Positions 11,056 to 23,229 of a stretch of DNA of 47,860 bases are shown here, piece by piece (the first letter of the stretch is position 1; every line of letters begins with the position of its first letter). Origin of the DNA: Seison nebaliae (taxonomy: Eukaryota > Rotifera > Pararotatoria > Seisonacea > Seisonidae). A program made the position numbers and the translations under genes. The notes under the pieces are model-generated. The model did not search any database and was not told the origin of the DNA. It was given only the letters and a program-made list of their open reading frames with translations. The stretch lies in contig JALJEE010001243.1 in assembly GCA_023231475.1 (NCBI GenBank), forward strand, positions 1 through 47,860, read 5' to 3'.

Positions 11056-13337
11056 ATGAATACTAAATTTGAGTTAGAACGCGCGCGCATCTATGACCAA
11101 TTAAAGGGTCAACCAAAAGTTTTGAGATTATAAACATTACTTTATACTCAACTAATTCAGGTTCGAATACCAGACCTTGAAGAAAGGAAACCGGTTTATG
11201 CAAAAGATAAGAAATATTGTAAACAAACTCCATCTAAATTGAAAGAGATCAATCGGTTAACATGAATTAAGCATACTGTTATTAATTGTATTTCTAACAA
11301 ATCTTCAACAGATATCGTCAATCATTAAAAATGTACATAAGTATAGAAATGTTGCAGGATGGATATTTTCGATCACATAAAGAAATTAGTGAATTGATTC
11401 GAATGCAGAATGCGAGACGAGAAGCATTAGGACCTGAACATCCAGAATATCTTCGAGAAAAATTAGAAGATAATATAACTCATATGCAGGTACTTAAAGA
11501 GAAATTAACAGCAAGTGAATATCATCGACAGGAAAGTTTATTAATTGTTTTTGAAATATGTTTATCGTCGATTCGTAATTTTAGATGATAATATTGGTGT
11601 CTATGATGCTTATTTCTATTTGGCACTTTACTTCCAACAAGTCAACGAACTTTGGTTAGTTGACATGTTTTTGAAGAAAGCACTGGAGACAGCGACTGAT
11701 GCTGAGATTGATGCGATTGGAGATTCGAAGAACATCTTCCAATTATGTCTAGCTGAGGCACATTGTAATTTGGGAGTAGCTGCTGAAAAGAATAGTTAGT
11801 AGAAAAATTTTATTTTATTTAAAACGAATATTTTATTAATAAAATAGCGAAATCGGCATTCTTCGACGAAATGGCATTAAGTAAATTAAATTTATTAGAA
11901 ATTGTCTAAATTCTGTATATTTTCTTTTATTACGTTCCTCCTTCCGTTCAATGTTCTTTCAATTATTTTCATATAAGTTTTTTTCGTAAACATTTTTTTT
12001 ATTAAAATTCCCGTCGGGATAAATTGAAATTTTTGATTGATCTTCTGAAATGACCTCGATTTAATGAATAAAATTAATTAATTTCTTTTTTGTCAGATGA
12101 AGCATCAGAAGCTCTTGACCACCATATGGAATGTTACAAATTAACAAAAGAAAATAGTGAATGGACGATTTCTGAAGAAGAGGCGGCTATGCTCAATAAT
12201 GATTTTCCGTTAAATTTGATTAATTCACATTCTATTCTTTCAATCGAATTTCTTCAAATTTTTCATTTAAATATTATTATAGATCATTGAAATTGTTATG
12301 GATGACAAGATATTCAAAGGTGAAATATTCGACAATTAATCAAGATGAAATGGAATGGAACAGTATCGATAATGACATTTTAAGAGCATATGATGCAATT
12401 AAGAACAAGAAAGAATATTCTAAACAAACGAACAAGATTGAGAATATGCAAAATGTTACAGCTGGATCGAATTTACATTCATTTGTTTGTAAGAATGTGA
12501 ATCGGATTCGTTTGAGAATTGCTGATATGAATCGAAAAAATTTGCCGGAACGTATAAGAAATTTGGAGTCGGCCTATGTTGTTGCAATTGAAAGTTTGTT
12601 TGCTTAAGATATATTGTTCTAATGGGAATATAGGTAATGATTCTGATTTGATATACTTAACGGCTTATTTCTTGGGAACGACTTATGAGAAATCGAACAA
12701 ACCAAAAGAAGCTCTTCAACATTTAACGAATTATTTAAAATATGCTTTTGAAAATGAGAAAACTGAAGAATATGGTGAGGCATGCGAAGCAATAGCTAGA
12801 TGCTATGAAAAGTTTTGATGTTTTTTTAATACCTAATACCTAATACTTAAATGAAATTTTTAAATTTTATTTAGACAAGGTGATTATTCTGCTGCAATTG
12901 AATATTTAGAAGAATATCTTAAAATGTCAGCAAAGAAAGAAAGTACAACTTTAGCTAAGGCTTGTATTTCTTTGGGAGAGATATATTTCCGCTTAGGACA
13001 ATATGCTAATGCTTTTAATTATATGATGAAATCATATCAAATAGGAAAACAACAATTAAAGAAATTGGAACATCGAGAACATATCGAATCAGATAAAGCG
13101 ATCGATATTCTTTGGTTTAATAAATGCTGCGTATCTTATGGAATAGCTGCGGCACATATAGTACTGGATGATTTTGAAAATTTAACAATTACACTAAATA
13201 ATGATAATTGCGAATCACCATCAGAAATTTTAGATAATCCAAAAAAGAGAGAAGCGAAAATAGAACTGTGCGATTGGCACGATGATTCTCAACTACCAAT
13301 TAGTTTCATACTTCAAGATAAGAACGAAGAAAAGTAA
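11056..13337 (+). CDS. TTC29: Tetratricopeptide repeat protein 29 (axonemal)
   Basis: TTC29 is an axoneme-associated TPR protein needed for flagellar and ciliary beating in other animals. Exons 11056-11118, 11161-11255, 11312-11535, 11585-11794, 12097-12208, 12283-12593, 12634-12811, 12875-13337; 551 aa. Recognised by YRQSLKMYISIEMLQDGY near residue 55, LALYFQQVNELWLVDMF, AEAHCNLGVAAEK, and the C-terminal TPR run YGEACEAIARCYEKQGDY, AAIEYLEEYLK, KACISLGEIYFRLGQYANAF, in the same order as vertebrate TTC29. Seven introns, all GTT-AG; six are 40-74 nt, the fourth is 302 nt. Exon edges in the middle (11535-12283) rest on frame plus modest similarity and are less certain. The first two small exons have weak family support. 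Confidence 0.82.
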
Positions 13338-14087
13338 ATTATTTCTTGTTTCATATAATTTTATTATATGTTTTATTTAATTAAATCGATAATACATATA
13401 TCATCAACTCTATACAAATTTATCGATAATGGAAGTTGAAAATTAATTCTCTTTTAGATCCTCTGACACGCAATCCGGTAAAATATCGTTTAGGGACAAG
13501 GCTGACAGGATTTTTTATTACTATTATGCTTGAAAGAACACCTTAAGGAACACTACATTCTTAAAACTAAAGTGGATAAACCACCAAATTTGTCCAAACT
13601 ATCATTCAAGAACTTGCCAAATTCTTAATAAATATAATAAAATCGATCTCTGAGAAATAATTTTAATCAGTTTATATTTTAATTAATTCCAAACGTTTCA
13701 AGGAACTACGTTAATATAATCGTTATAATAAGTTAATCTTAAATTGATGTAACTGTTATAATGGTGACAACACTGAAATTAACACAAGTAGCTCTTAATT
13801 CAGGAAATTTCTTCTGTTGATAATTTTCTTATTCCATGATAAAATACAAGAAAATTATTAAACTTATAGAAAGAGTAATATTTATTCGAAAATTATTAAA
13901 TCGATAGTACAAATTTTCTCCATTACACTACAAGAATAAAACATGTGTGAATTTTATTAGTTTGTGTTTTTATCTCCAGTGATTATCGACATGCAATTTC
14001 CATTTGGTTTAAATCGTTATACTTGAAAAGGATGAAATTCTCGAACATTAACTTTCTTTTGAAAAATCATTGATTTCGTTTTTATTT
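13338..14087. other. AT-rich intergenic stretch
   Basis: Between TTC29 and the LIM-only gene. No coding potential recognised. It should hold the LIM-only promoter and could hide a small 5' exon. Confidence 0.4.
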
Positions 14088-14809
14088 ATGATGGCATTCT
14101 GTTACTCTTGCAATCAAAGTATTAATACAAAATTTTTAATTAGTAGTTAATTTACCAATAAAATTTATTTCTAAAATCTAAAATTTCTTTTTAGCGTCGG
14201 ACAATCATAGCTGGCATGAAGATTGTTTAAAATGTGATTGCTGCAGTGCTAAATTAGCGCAATTAGGTAGCAATTGTTATTCAAGAGCGAATTTATTGCT
14301 TTGTCATCGAGATTATCTAAGGTTCAATTTTTTGTGCTATTAAACATTTGCTGTTGAAAACATTAAGAGAACTCTTTTAATTATATGACTATAGATTAAT
14401 AGCCTAAAATGTATAATACATTTGAATTCTATGGTTTATGATCAGACAATTTACACATCATTTATAATATTATTTGGTATAATGAAAAGTTTTGATTATA
14501 ATTCTGTTCTGTCTCTCGTTTAGATTATTTGGAGTACCAAGCGAATGTGGAGGTTGTGGAAAATTGATTTCTGCACACGAATTAGTAATAAATATTACGG
14601 ATCGACAATTGAACCAAACACAATATCATCCTAATTGCTTCAAATGCAACAAATGCAGCCATATGTTAGTAAATTGAGTTAATGAAATGTTTATAAATTA
14701 ATAATTTTCAATTCCAAATAGATTAAGGAAAGGTCAAAAGTTCAAAATAAATTTATTAAACGACATCTTCTGTGAAAAGCATTCATCATTATGCAATCTA
14801 GAAAACTAG
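14088..14809 (+). CDS. LIM-only (LMO/Beadex-type) transcriptional cofactor
   Basis: LMO proteins are nuclear adaptors with two tandem LIM domains that bind LDB/Chip and no DNA-binding domain. Exons 14088-14145, 14195-14321, 14524-14664, 14722-14809; 137 aa. LIM1: CYSCNQ, then WHEDCLKCDCC, then LLLCHRDYLRLFG. LIM2: CGGCGKLISAHELV, YHPNCFKCNKC, and FCEKH. The YLRLFG linker and short total length match LMO1-4; recalled similarity is closest to LMO1/3. Start is ATG-ATG at 14088/14091, immediately before LIM1, as usual in LMOs. Exon 1 may end at 14145 (donor GTTAAT) or 14142 (donor GTAGTT), in the same phase; the latter keeps the usual 17-residue spacing, the former fits the GTT rule seen elsewhere. 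The last 12 coding nt overlap the convergent gene at 14798-15221. Confidence 0.85.
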
Positions 14810-15221
14810 ATTGTAGTTATCTTCTAAATAATCCATTGCTTGTTGATCGTTCAATTTATACTTCTTTTTGATAAAACTCAATAAATAATTGTTGAGCGAA
14901 TCGACATCTGAAAATAAATAAATTTATAAAATTAAATAAATAAAAAGGAAAAAACGAACGCACGCAGTTATATTTTCCATCTTCAGTTATTCCAATATGA
15001 TCTGCACAACAAACTATTAGACTGCTGGGACATGGTTGTTCTTGAAGCCTAAAAGCAAGTTAGAAGACTTAACTGAATGATTATAAGAACTTGACAACTT
15101 TTCCATAGTTATCATAAGTTGGTTTCTTTGGCATTGTTATTTTACAGCATTTTTTGGTAGTAGTTAACGTATCATGTTGGAGAACAGAAATAATAAGTAG
15201 TAGAAAAAGATAAATGTGCAT
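14798..15221 (-). CDS. Small cysteine-rich secreted protein, unknown family
   Basis: Minus-strand model with exons 15221-15091, 15048-14960 and 14907-14798; 109 aa. The N-terminus MHIYLFLLLIISVLQ is a clear signal peptide. The mature part has six cysteines as CC (25-26), C (50), CC (57-58), C (72), with the conserved-looking stretch CPSSLIVCCADHIGITEDG, and a Cys-free tail rich in Lys, Asp and Tyr ending NLVF. Joins use donors GTTCTT (15090) and GTTCGT (14959) with TAG and CAG acceptors; phases close exactly (131+89+110 = 330 nt). I do not recognise the family and assign no function. The stop codon lies within the last coding nucleotides of the LIM-only gene on the other strand. Too finely split to appear as one long frame. 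Confidence 0.6.
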
Positions 15222-15591
15222 TCTCAATAAAATTTCTCAATTTCATTTCAAATATTTTCTCAACAAGTTCTTTTTACAATTACTTTCAGTTAATCATCTG
15301 GTCATTTTCACATTTGTCTCATATTTTCCACAATACATATCATAATAGTTCACATATTATTTTTCATTTTAAAATAATTGCAAAACAAAATGTTGGTGAT
15401 TGTACGTTCTCCAGTTACAATTGTTAGAGATCATAGAAAAGCTCAGAATTTGAGGAAAAACTGAATTGGAGAGGAAATGTAATAAGAATAATATGACAAT
15501 TCGGAGATAACCTGGGAAAATGTCGGATAACGCTTAGCTAGTACATCTTCGTGAAAATCATTATCAGAACTGTACGGAAATATTGAAAAAG
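15222..15591. other. Divergent promoter region
   Basis: 370 nt between two divergently transcribed genes, the secreted peptide (-) and the HTH protein (+). It presumably holds both promoters. No clear motif seen. Confidence 0.4.
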
Positions 15592-16875
15592 ATGTCAGCG
15601 AAATCTGATGGTAAAGCGAAAGATTGTTCGAAACATGTGAGAATCGTCTTGTCATTAGATTCGAAGAGAATATTATTTAAATTGATGAGATTCATGGAAA
15701 CTAAGCGTGGTGCTAACAATACTATTATGATACCTAATATTATGAAATTTTTAAGTGAAGCTACCGGTTTATCTCGATCCACATTACAAACAGTAAAGAA
15801 ATTAGGGACAATGTATGGAATGCAAATGGGAGAAATGAAAGATCCCAAATTATTTACCTCTATTATCGACCGTGCTTTAAATGATTATGCGGAAGAAGGC
15901 AAGAACTTTTGTTTAGAGCATCTTTATAATCGTTTGATTCAAACCGGTGATTTACCAGAAATGAGTAAACGTATATTCGCTAAGACCCTATTGAGATTAG
16001 GATATCGAGCTACAAAAAAAGAAGGAAAATTATTTATTCGAAAGATGAGTCCAAAAGTTAAATCAACTCATAATAATTCGAATACTAAAACTTGTACTAA
16101 CAAGAATTCATCAGTTAAACCATCCGCTACTATAGACAATCCAACAAAACGTGCTAAAACTGATAAGAGTTTGGGAACTAATCCGAACGAAATTGGTACG
16201 AATATAAATGTGACGGATACGTCGAAAATGAATGTTGAATTAGATAACTGTTTGAATCAAGCAACAATTGATGGAGAGTTGGCATTTCAATTGGAGCAAA
16301 TTAACGAGAGTTGTATATCGAATATTCCTCAGATTCCTTCGGAGAATCACAATAATAATATGAATAATGAAACAATTCCGAATAATAATTTGTTGATCAA
16401 TAATTATTGTACGGATTATAATAATAAGCAAGAGAATCAATTCATTCCAAATGATACATACACTTTCCAACAACAATCAATACCGTATGATCTTCAGTTC
16501 TACCAAAATTTTTATTCAAATCAACAAGAGGAAATTGAAATGCAAAAACTTTTCAGCTCAACCGTTTTCTCCGAAAATAATAAAAGCAATAACCTTAATG
16601 GTAATTATGTGAATGATGAATTAGACATAATTTACAACAACGGAGAATTTCGTCGTATGGAAAATGAGAAAACTCAAATGCCATCTGACGAATGGTATTC
16701 GACGTATTCGGTGGGAATGGAATATGAGAATCTTTTTGATTCTCAAATGTTTAACTCTGATAATTTAGTTACAAGTAACAATTTGAATCCGAATAGTTTG
16801 ACGCCATTTAGTGTTGATCAAAATCCGATTGATCTGAATAATCGAACAAATTTAAATTATTCAAATCATCTCTAA
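15592..16875 (+). CDS. HTH protein with transposase-like DNA-binding region and Asn-rich tail
   Basis: Intronless, 427 aa from the ATG at 15592. Residues about 18-75 (RILFKLMRFMETKRG, then NIMKFLSEATGLSRSTLQTV) form a helix-turn-helix. About 90-150 (FTSIIDRALNDYAEEG, LYNRLIQTGDLP, FAKTLLRLGYRATKKEG) form a second one. This tandem arrangement, with ATG(V/L)SR-T in the first and L--LG(F/Y)R in the second, is typical of the N-terminus of Tc1/mariner-like and related transposases in invertebrates. No DDE/D catalytic domain follows. The C-terminal 260 residues are Asn/Gln/Ser-rich, with a basic patch PTKRAKTDK. I infer a domesticated DNA-binding domain, possibly a transcriptional regulator. The intact frame argues against a dead transposon. 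Confidence 0.65.
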   Translation: MSAKSDGKAKDCSKHVRIVLSLDSKRILFKLMRFMETKRGANNTIMIPNIMKFLSEATGLSRSTLQTVKKLGTMYGMQMGEMKDPKLFTSIIDRALNDYAEEGKNFCLEHLYNRLIQTGDLPEMSKRIFAKTLLRLGYRATKKEGKLFIRKMSPKVKSTHNNSNTKTCTNKNSSVKPSATIDNPTKRAKTDKSLGTNPNEIGTNINVTDTSKMNVELDNCLNQATIDGELAFQLEQINESCISNIPQIPSENHNNNMNNETIPNNNLLINNYCTDYNNKQENQFIPNDTYTFQQQSIPYDLQFYQNFYSNQQEEIEMQKLFSSTVFSENNKSNNLNGNYVNDELDIIYNNGEFRRMENEKTQMPSDEWYSTYSVGMEYENLFDSQMFNSDNLVTSNNLNPNSLTPFSVDQNPIDLNNRTNLNYSNHL

Positions 16876-17085
16876 CATCTTCGTTTTTCCCCTCTACAAA
16901 TGAACTTTGAAAAAATTTTTCTTATTTAACTTTTGATTTTGTTTACAATTTTCTGAATAAAGAAAATTTTCAATAAATTCAAATTAAAATAATAAATGTT
17001 GATAAATATAAATTATTTTTTCCAAAGTGACAAATATGATTTTTGAGGTAGATGTTTGGAAAATAGGAAAATAGTAACAAAAATC

Positions 17086-20000
17086 TTAAGTTTTATTAAT
17101 ATTTTTCTTATTATAATTGGGAATATATCGATCGTCCCAAGGAAGTTCATCTTCGTTGGCTGTTGTGCTCAATGATGCATTGTCATATATTGATGAGTTA
17201 TTCCTCAATTTCTGTAGAGTTCGATTAATAGATGTTGTTGCAAAATATTTATCGTTTATTGTTCCTGTCCCACTACTTTCACTTAAAGTTGCAGTTGACT
17301 CTTCTCTACTCACATCACCAGACTTCGTATTAGTTTCGTCTTTATCTGAAAGAGAAATTTATAAATTTTATTTAAATAATTAATTAACCTTGATAAGTAA
17401 AAGAATCCGATCGATTTTGTTTATCGCTCGAACAACCGCTACTTGTACAATTGTCACTTGTTGACATTGTGGACATGGATAATTCGTCACGTATTGTTTC
17501 CCGTTGTTGACGAATGTATCGATAATAATCACTCAACGATGATTGATCTGGTATCGTATTTTTATTTTCAGTTCCTTCTGAATTACTTTCATTACTATTA
17601 CTCTTCTTCATTGTTCTAGGATGAGCATAACAATTTTCCAATATCAAATTATTATTTCTACGATTCTCATTTGTATTAAATGCACAATTGATTGTATTAT
17701 TAATTTTGTTGTTATTATGATAATTTTGATGATCGAGATTCTTTTTTATATCTAATTTCGGTTTCATTGTTTGTCGTCTTAAGGAATTGTATAGTCGTTG
17801 AGTCGAACGGTTTGATGTTGACATCGAATCCATTGGTTGTTTTTGAAAACATTGATGATGATTTAATGTTCTCGTATCATTAATATGTTCGACACTCATC
17901 CGATTCGTTAAGAAAGGTATTCGATGAGACGGGAAATTCTTTAAATTACAATCGTCATTCAATTCCAAACAATCGACTGACATTGCCAACGGATTTGGAG
18001 TTAACGATTGTGTCATAACGATACCATTGTTTTGTAAAGGAATCAAATTTTTTTTTGAAATGTCAGCGGAATTGAGAATGGTTAATGGTTTTGCTGTTTT
18101 CAAAGTATATGAATTGATACCAGTGATATAATTTGTCGAATCATTTTGATTCGAATAAACAATCTCAACAGTTTTATTTAACGGTTCATGACAAGCAACC
18201 GTCCTCCGTAAGACATTTGGATTCTCTAAATATAATTTAATTTTAATTAATATTTTCCTATAAAAAATCAAACCATGGTTATCCTTTTTCTCGCCATCAT
18301 CACCATAAGAACCGTTGATACTCTTATAACCTTCATCTGATTCCGATAATGTTTTTTCCTGCTTTCAATCGAATAAATTAACGTGGAATATGAAAAAAAT
18401 TAAACTTTATAAATATTGAATGCTAAAGTATTTCTTGTTCCGTCGTTAGTTGAATTTCCACCATTTTCGGCAATTGATGGGAGAATCGAATAATTATATT
18501 GTTGTTGTTGCTGTTGCGATGATTGTTGTTGTTGTATAATATTGTCATTATTATTCTCACAATTTACAATAGAGTTTTGGTTTCTAATAACAATTGGAGA
18601 TAAATGATTTGTTTGATTCTGATTATTATCTTCAATTACCAAAAGTGGAGTATGTTCTGTGGTCAGGTTGATTGGCGACATATTTTTAGGATCAATTAAA
18701 TAATTAGTTTGATAATTTGGATGTAAATAATCCGAATTCGATTCATTGTTACACATTTGAAGATTCTTTATAGGAATTGTTGTCACTTTCTCACCATTTC
18801 GACAATTGAAATATGTTTTTACAGGAGCCAACGTCGATCGATCAGATGTTAATTCTGCAATCATTTTCACCTTATTCTTCTTGTTATTCTTCTCATTATC
18901 ATTATTACTCGATAATGATGATATGGATGGCGATGATGGAGATGATATTTTTCGTCCAACTAACCGATTATTTTTCTTCATTTGATTATTTTTCTTTTTC
19001 CGAATCGTACATAAGACAAGTGCGACGACGGATGATATTACGAGTAGAGCTACTATTGCCAATAACATGAGAATGAGATAGATTGATGAGGCAGTTAAAC
19101 CTAGTGCAGGTTTTACTCCGAATTTTAGATTTTTTGAATTTTCATTTTTGGACAATTTCTTCTCTTTAATTGACATCCGTTTATCGAGATTCTTTTCTGA
19201 AATCCGATAAGAATTCAAATGAAACTTCCCCGATCCATTGAAATGTTGATGTAGTTGAATATTGAGAAATTCGCGGAAATAATATTCAGTATCGAAATTC
19301 CTTAACCTTAAAATTTCTGGATTACAAATCTGATAATTGGAGACATATGATGACATGATACATAGATGGAAATATGTGATATTAGCACGACTGATTGGAT
19401 GACCTCGATCAAATATTTTAATACGATAAACATAAAGTCCCATATCTGATACAGTTGGTTGACGAACTCGATATAATTGTCCATCATCCGAAATTCGTAA
19501 TTCATAGACTTGGTTCGATGGCATAGAAACTTCAGCTGATTCTTGCGTGAAGAAATTACTATTTTTAGCTCTTAAATTTCTTGCATTCATTAACGAATGT
19601 TTTCTTCGTTCGAAATCAGTATAATCGTTCACATTGGACCGTTTTTTACGCGACCAATATCGATCGGAACCAAAATCATTTTGTTCGATATCGTCATCAT
19701 TTAAGATGAATAATGATGGTGTAAAAATACATTCGATATGATAATCGATATCTCCATTCATCTTCTCATCGATATCGAATGCTTGAATCTTCAATAATAA
19801 TTTCGCTTCATTCTTCATCGATTTCTCTATCCGATCATCATTCATGTCATTGATATGTAATTTATAAATTTGAGGTGTTGTCCTCCTCATCAAATCGTCG
19901 AAATTATAAAGTACTTCTCTAGCCGTTCGAATTTGATCTAAAATATTTGGTTGTTCATCAATCCCATAATAATAGTTCATTGGCAATGGAGAATATGTTG

Positions 20001-23000
20001 GTTCGAGAATTGTTGGAATATTATCATTCTCATCTTTAATCCAAATAATCATTGACGTTGTTGAATTTAATGCGATTGGATTATTATGCATATCATTCAC
20101 TTCGATTATACAATTAATATAAAAGAATTCTTCGCGATCAAACGTCCTCAACAATTTCAATGAACCATCATGTTGGTTTAATTGAAAATATCTATCAATT
20201 ATATATCTCGGCAATTGTTCATTTCTTTTCGTCACATATCTTTCACTCGATGACGATCCAGATAATGTGCCTGAAGATGATTTCTTCACATCTTTAGTTA
20301 CTTCACATGAAATTATTTTATATCGTTTCTGTGTATTCACTAAACCATCACGGTCACGTGCGGTGAATTTAATAAAAGTTTCTGGTGCATGAGTTTGTTC
20401 GATGGAAGACACATATGGAACGACGGAACCAGAACGATCTTTGATCATACAATTTTTCGAACGGAAACTCTCGTCATTCTCCTTAATTGTACATTCATAA
20501 AGAATATAATCGAATAATGGAATATTATCATTCACATCATCAATATTTACACGAATTTTAGCTATTCCAATATTTCGTTGCAATTGATAATATTTCAAAT
20601 TCCTTTCAATACTATGGAATGTTGGACGGAATTTAGCAGTCGATAATAATGAAGTTAATATAATAGGATGATTCTCATCATCATTTTCATTCGCATATCG
20701 ATCTGATGTTCGATAATGATAATTTGAATAAAATGGAGTGGTTGAAAATGGTTTATGACCAATATCATTTCTTTCTCGATAACCATCAATCGCATAAACA
20801 AAAAAATCGAATGTACTTCGTTCTTCATAATCGAGAATTTTTTTTGTTTTCAATCTTCCACTTTCATCAACCGAAAAATAATCTTTTGCTTCATCAGATA
20901 AAATGAGACGAACATTTGACGAATCCAAATCCCGTATTCGAATTCTCCCAATTTCCTGATGAATCTGATTATTTTCCTTCACAGCCATATTAATAATTCC
21001 TTGAATAAATAAATTATTGAAATTAATGATGGATGTAGATCCATTAAATTTCCCAATACTCTCCAACTGTTTCCAAATAGTTGAATGTTGTTCTAAAAAT
21101 TGATTTTGAGTCAATTTAATTGTAGCTGATGGATTTGGTGGTCGAACAGCATCAACAAATACCGGAATATTATTATTGTTATCTAAAATATGAATGATGA
21201 TTTGGGCGACCTCTTTCTTGTTTCTTGAACTTTTCGAATATTGAGATGATAATTCCGACGTAATCTCATAAATGACATTTTGGCCATGATGTAAACGATT
21301 TGGCGATTGGGTTAATTCGATCAAATATTTTTTCGGTTGTCGATATGATGATGATTGATGTCGTCCAGATGATTGAATTGTCTCACTGATTAACGGTTTC
21401 AATTTGAGGAGAGGATGATTTGTGCGTACGACTGGAAAAATTTGTTTAATTTTCAATTTGAACTTCTTTTCTTTTCTCTCATTAATCTGTAGAATAACTT
21501 GTCCAAGATTATTGAATCGTTTAGCATTCTCCATTACAAAGACTTGCAATAAATTGATATTATGTAATTTATATTGATCGTCATCGAATCGTTTAATTCG
21601 ACATCCGATTATTGAATATAATTTTTCCCTTAACAAACTTTCTGTTCTCAATTTCTTTTCAGCATCTTTCCAATCGTTTATTAAATTATCTAACAATTCA
21701 TTGTTGACTAAGGGAGGACATCTTAGCGATATTTCTGGTGGTTTATTTATAACTCGATCAACAATTATTGTTAATTTGGCAAAAACGGGAATTTTCCCTT
21801 CACCTTGATCAATCGCTTGAACTTTTAATCGATAAATCGATTTCTTCTCATAATTCAATTTTTCCATTAATCTAATTTCTCCAGATTCAGTATTAATATA
21901 GAACGGACCATAATGATCGAAAGTTTTTTGACGTTTCAGAAAATGATATTTGATAACCGAATTAATTCCATCATTGTCATCGTCGACAGCAAATATTTCT
22001 CCGATAACTCTTTTTAGCGGAGAGTCTTCTTTGACATGAATCTCATATTTACTCTTGTAATTAATTCTATTTTCCAATTCACTAATTTTCTTCATTAATG
22101 TATTACGATGGGCACCATATACCAAATCTTTCTCTTTCTTTAACATCTTCAATTTCTTATGATTTGTTGCATCTTCATTTGTTCCAACAAATTTTGGAAC
22201 ATTATCATTTCGATCTTTGATACGGATTGTTAATCTCAATTCATTCGTCAATTTATTGGAGGAAGTGATTGTTTGTTGATTACGTTTGTTTCCATCATAT
22301 CGATCAGCTATTATTCGATAATTGTAAATGCCTTGATATTCACGATCTAATGAATGAACTATCTTCAATTGTAATGATTGTCTTAACGACGACGACGACG
22401 AAGAGGAAGAGGAAGAAGACGAAGATGATTGATAAGATTTTAATGGAAATGAATTGAAAAATCTATTATTCTCGTTTGTTGTTGTTGTTATTATGAATGG
22501 ATGAGTATAAGTCGATTTGATGTGGACGTTGTCATTAATGGATGTTGATACAATTAATATATTATTCTCATCAAATAATCGATAAATTGTCTTCTTGTTA
22601 ATCGACGTATCATAATCGATAGCACTCGGTATTGGCCATTTCATTCCAATATTGGCATGTTCATCGATATCGATAGAAAACGAATTTTTTTCAAATATCG
22701 GAAAATTGTCATCTTCGTCTCTGACAAGAATCGTTAAACGAACGTGTATTTTCTCTGTCAAATATTTATTATTATTATTATTATTATTCTTATTGTTGTT
22801 GTTGTTTGAATGTGGACGAAAAGTGATGACGATAATTGAGTTCAATTCACATTTTTCACAATTACATAACTTTATATTTTGTTTTCTACCATCGATCAAT
22901 ACTGATTTCCTTCCACAAATATTTTCCAAGTCAATTTCATTCTTCGTTTTCATTCGACCTGTTAATCGATCAAGATGGAATAATTCTTGAATTCTTGGAG

Positions 23001-23229
23001 ATGTGTCGTCATTAAACGAATAATGAGGTCTCAATTGATCTTGTTTCCATTTAATTAAAACTAAATCATTCAACCTACCTTGGAAATCGACAACTAATGT
23101 CCCAATGGCAATATTTTCTCGAATTTCTATATTAATCTTTTTGTTCAGATAATCATTCATATTGACCACCACATTCATCAAATGATGGAATATTATGTAA
23201 TAAATTAATTGTCTATAATTTTGATTCAT
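17086..23229 (-). CDS. Protocadherin-like cell-adhesion protein
   Basis: Single-pass calcium-dependent adhesion protein. Minus-strand exons 23229-18406, 18358-18274, 18225-17389, 17345-17086; about 2001 aa, with nearly the whole ectodomain in one large exon, as in protocadherins. A weak signal peptide (residues 7-23) is followed by about seven cadherin repeats marked by DEDDNFPIF (about 171), DRNDNVPKF (about 339), DDDNDG (about 416), LDNNNNIPVF (about 682), DDVNDNIPLF (about 897) and DENDNIPT (about 1065); LDRE/FDRE occurs in the repeats. The transmembrane helix is at about 1380-1407 (SSIYLILMLLAIVALLVISS), then a basic stop. The cytoplasmic tail is about 590 aa and Asn/Gln/Ser-rich, ending near DELPWDDRYIP. 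Long Asn, Ser and Gln runs interrupt the repeats. Exon 2 can begin at 18361 or 18358 (AAGCAG tandem acceptor). The tail exons rest on frame and splice signals, not on alignment. An RKKR site occurs at about 1194. Which protocadherin subfamily I cannot say. Confidence 0.85.
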
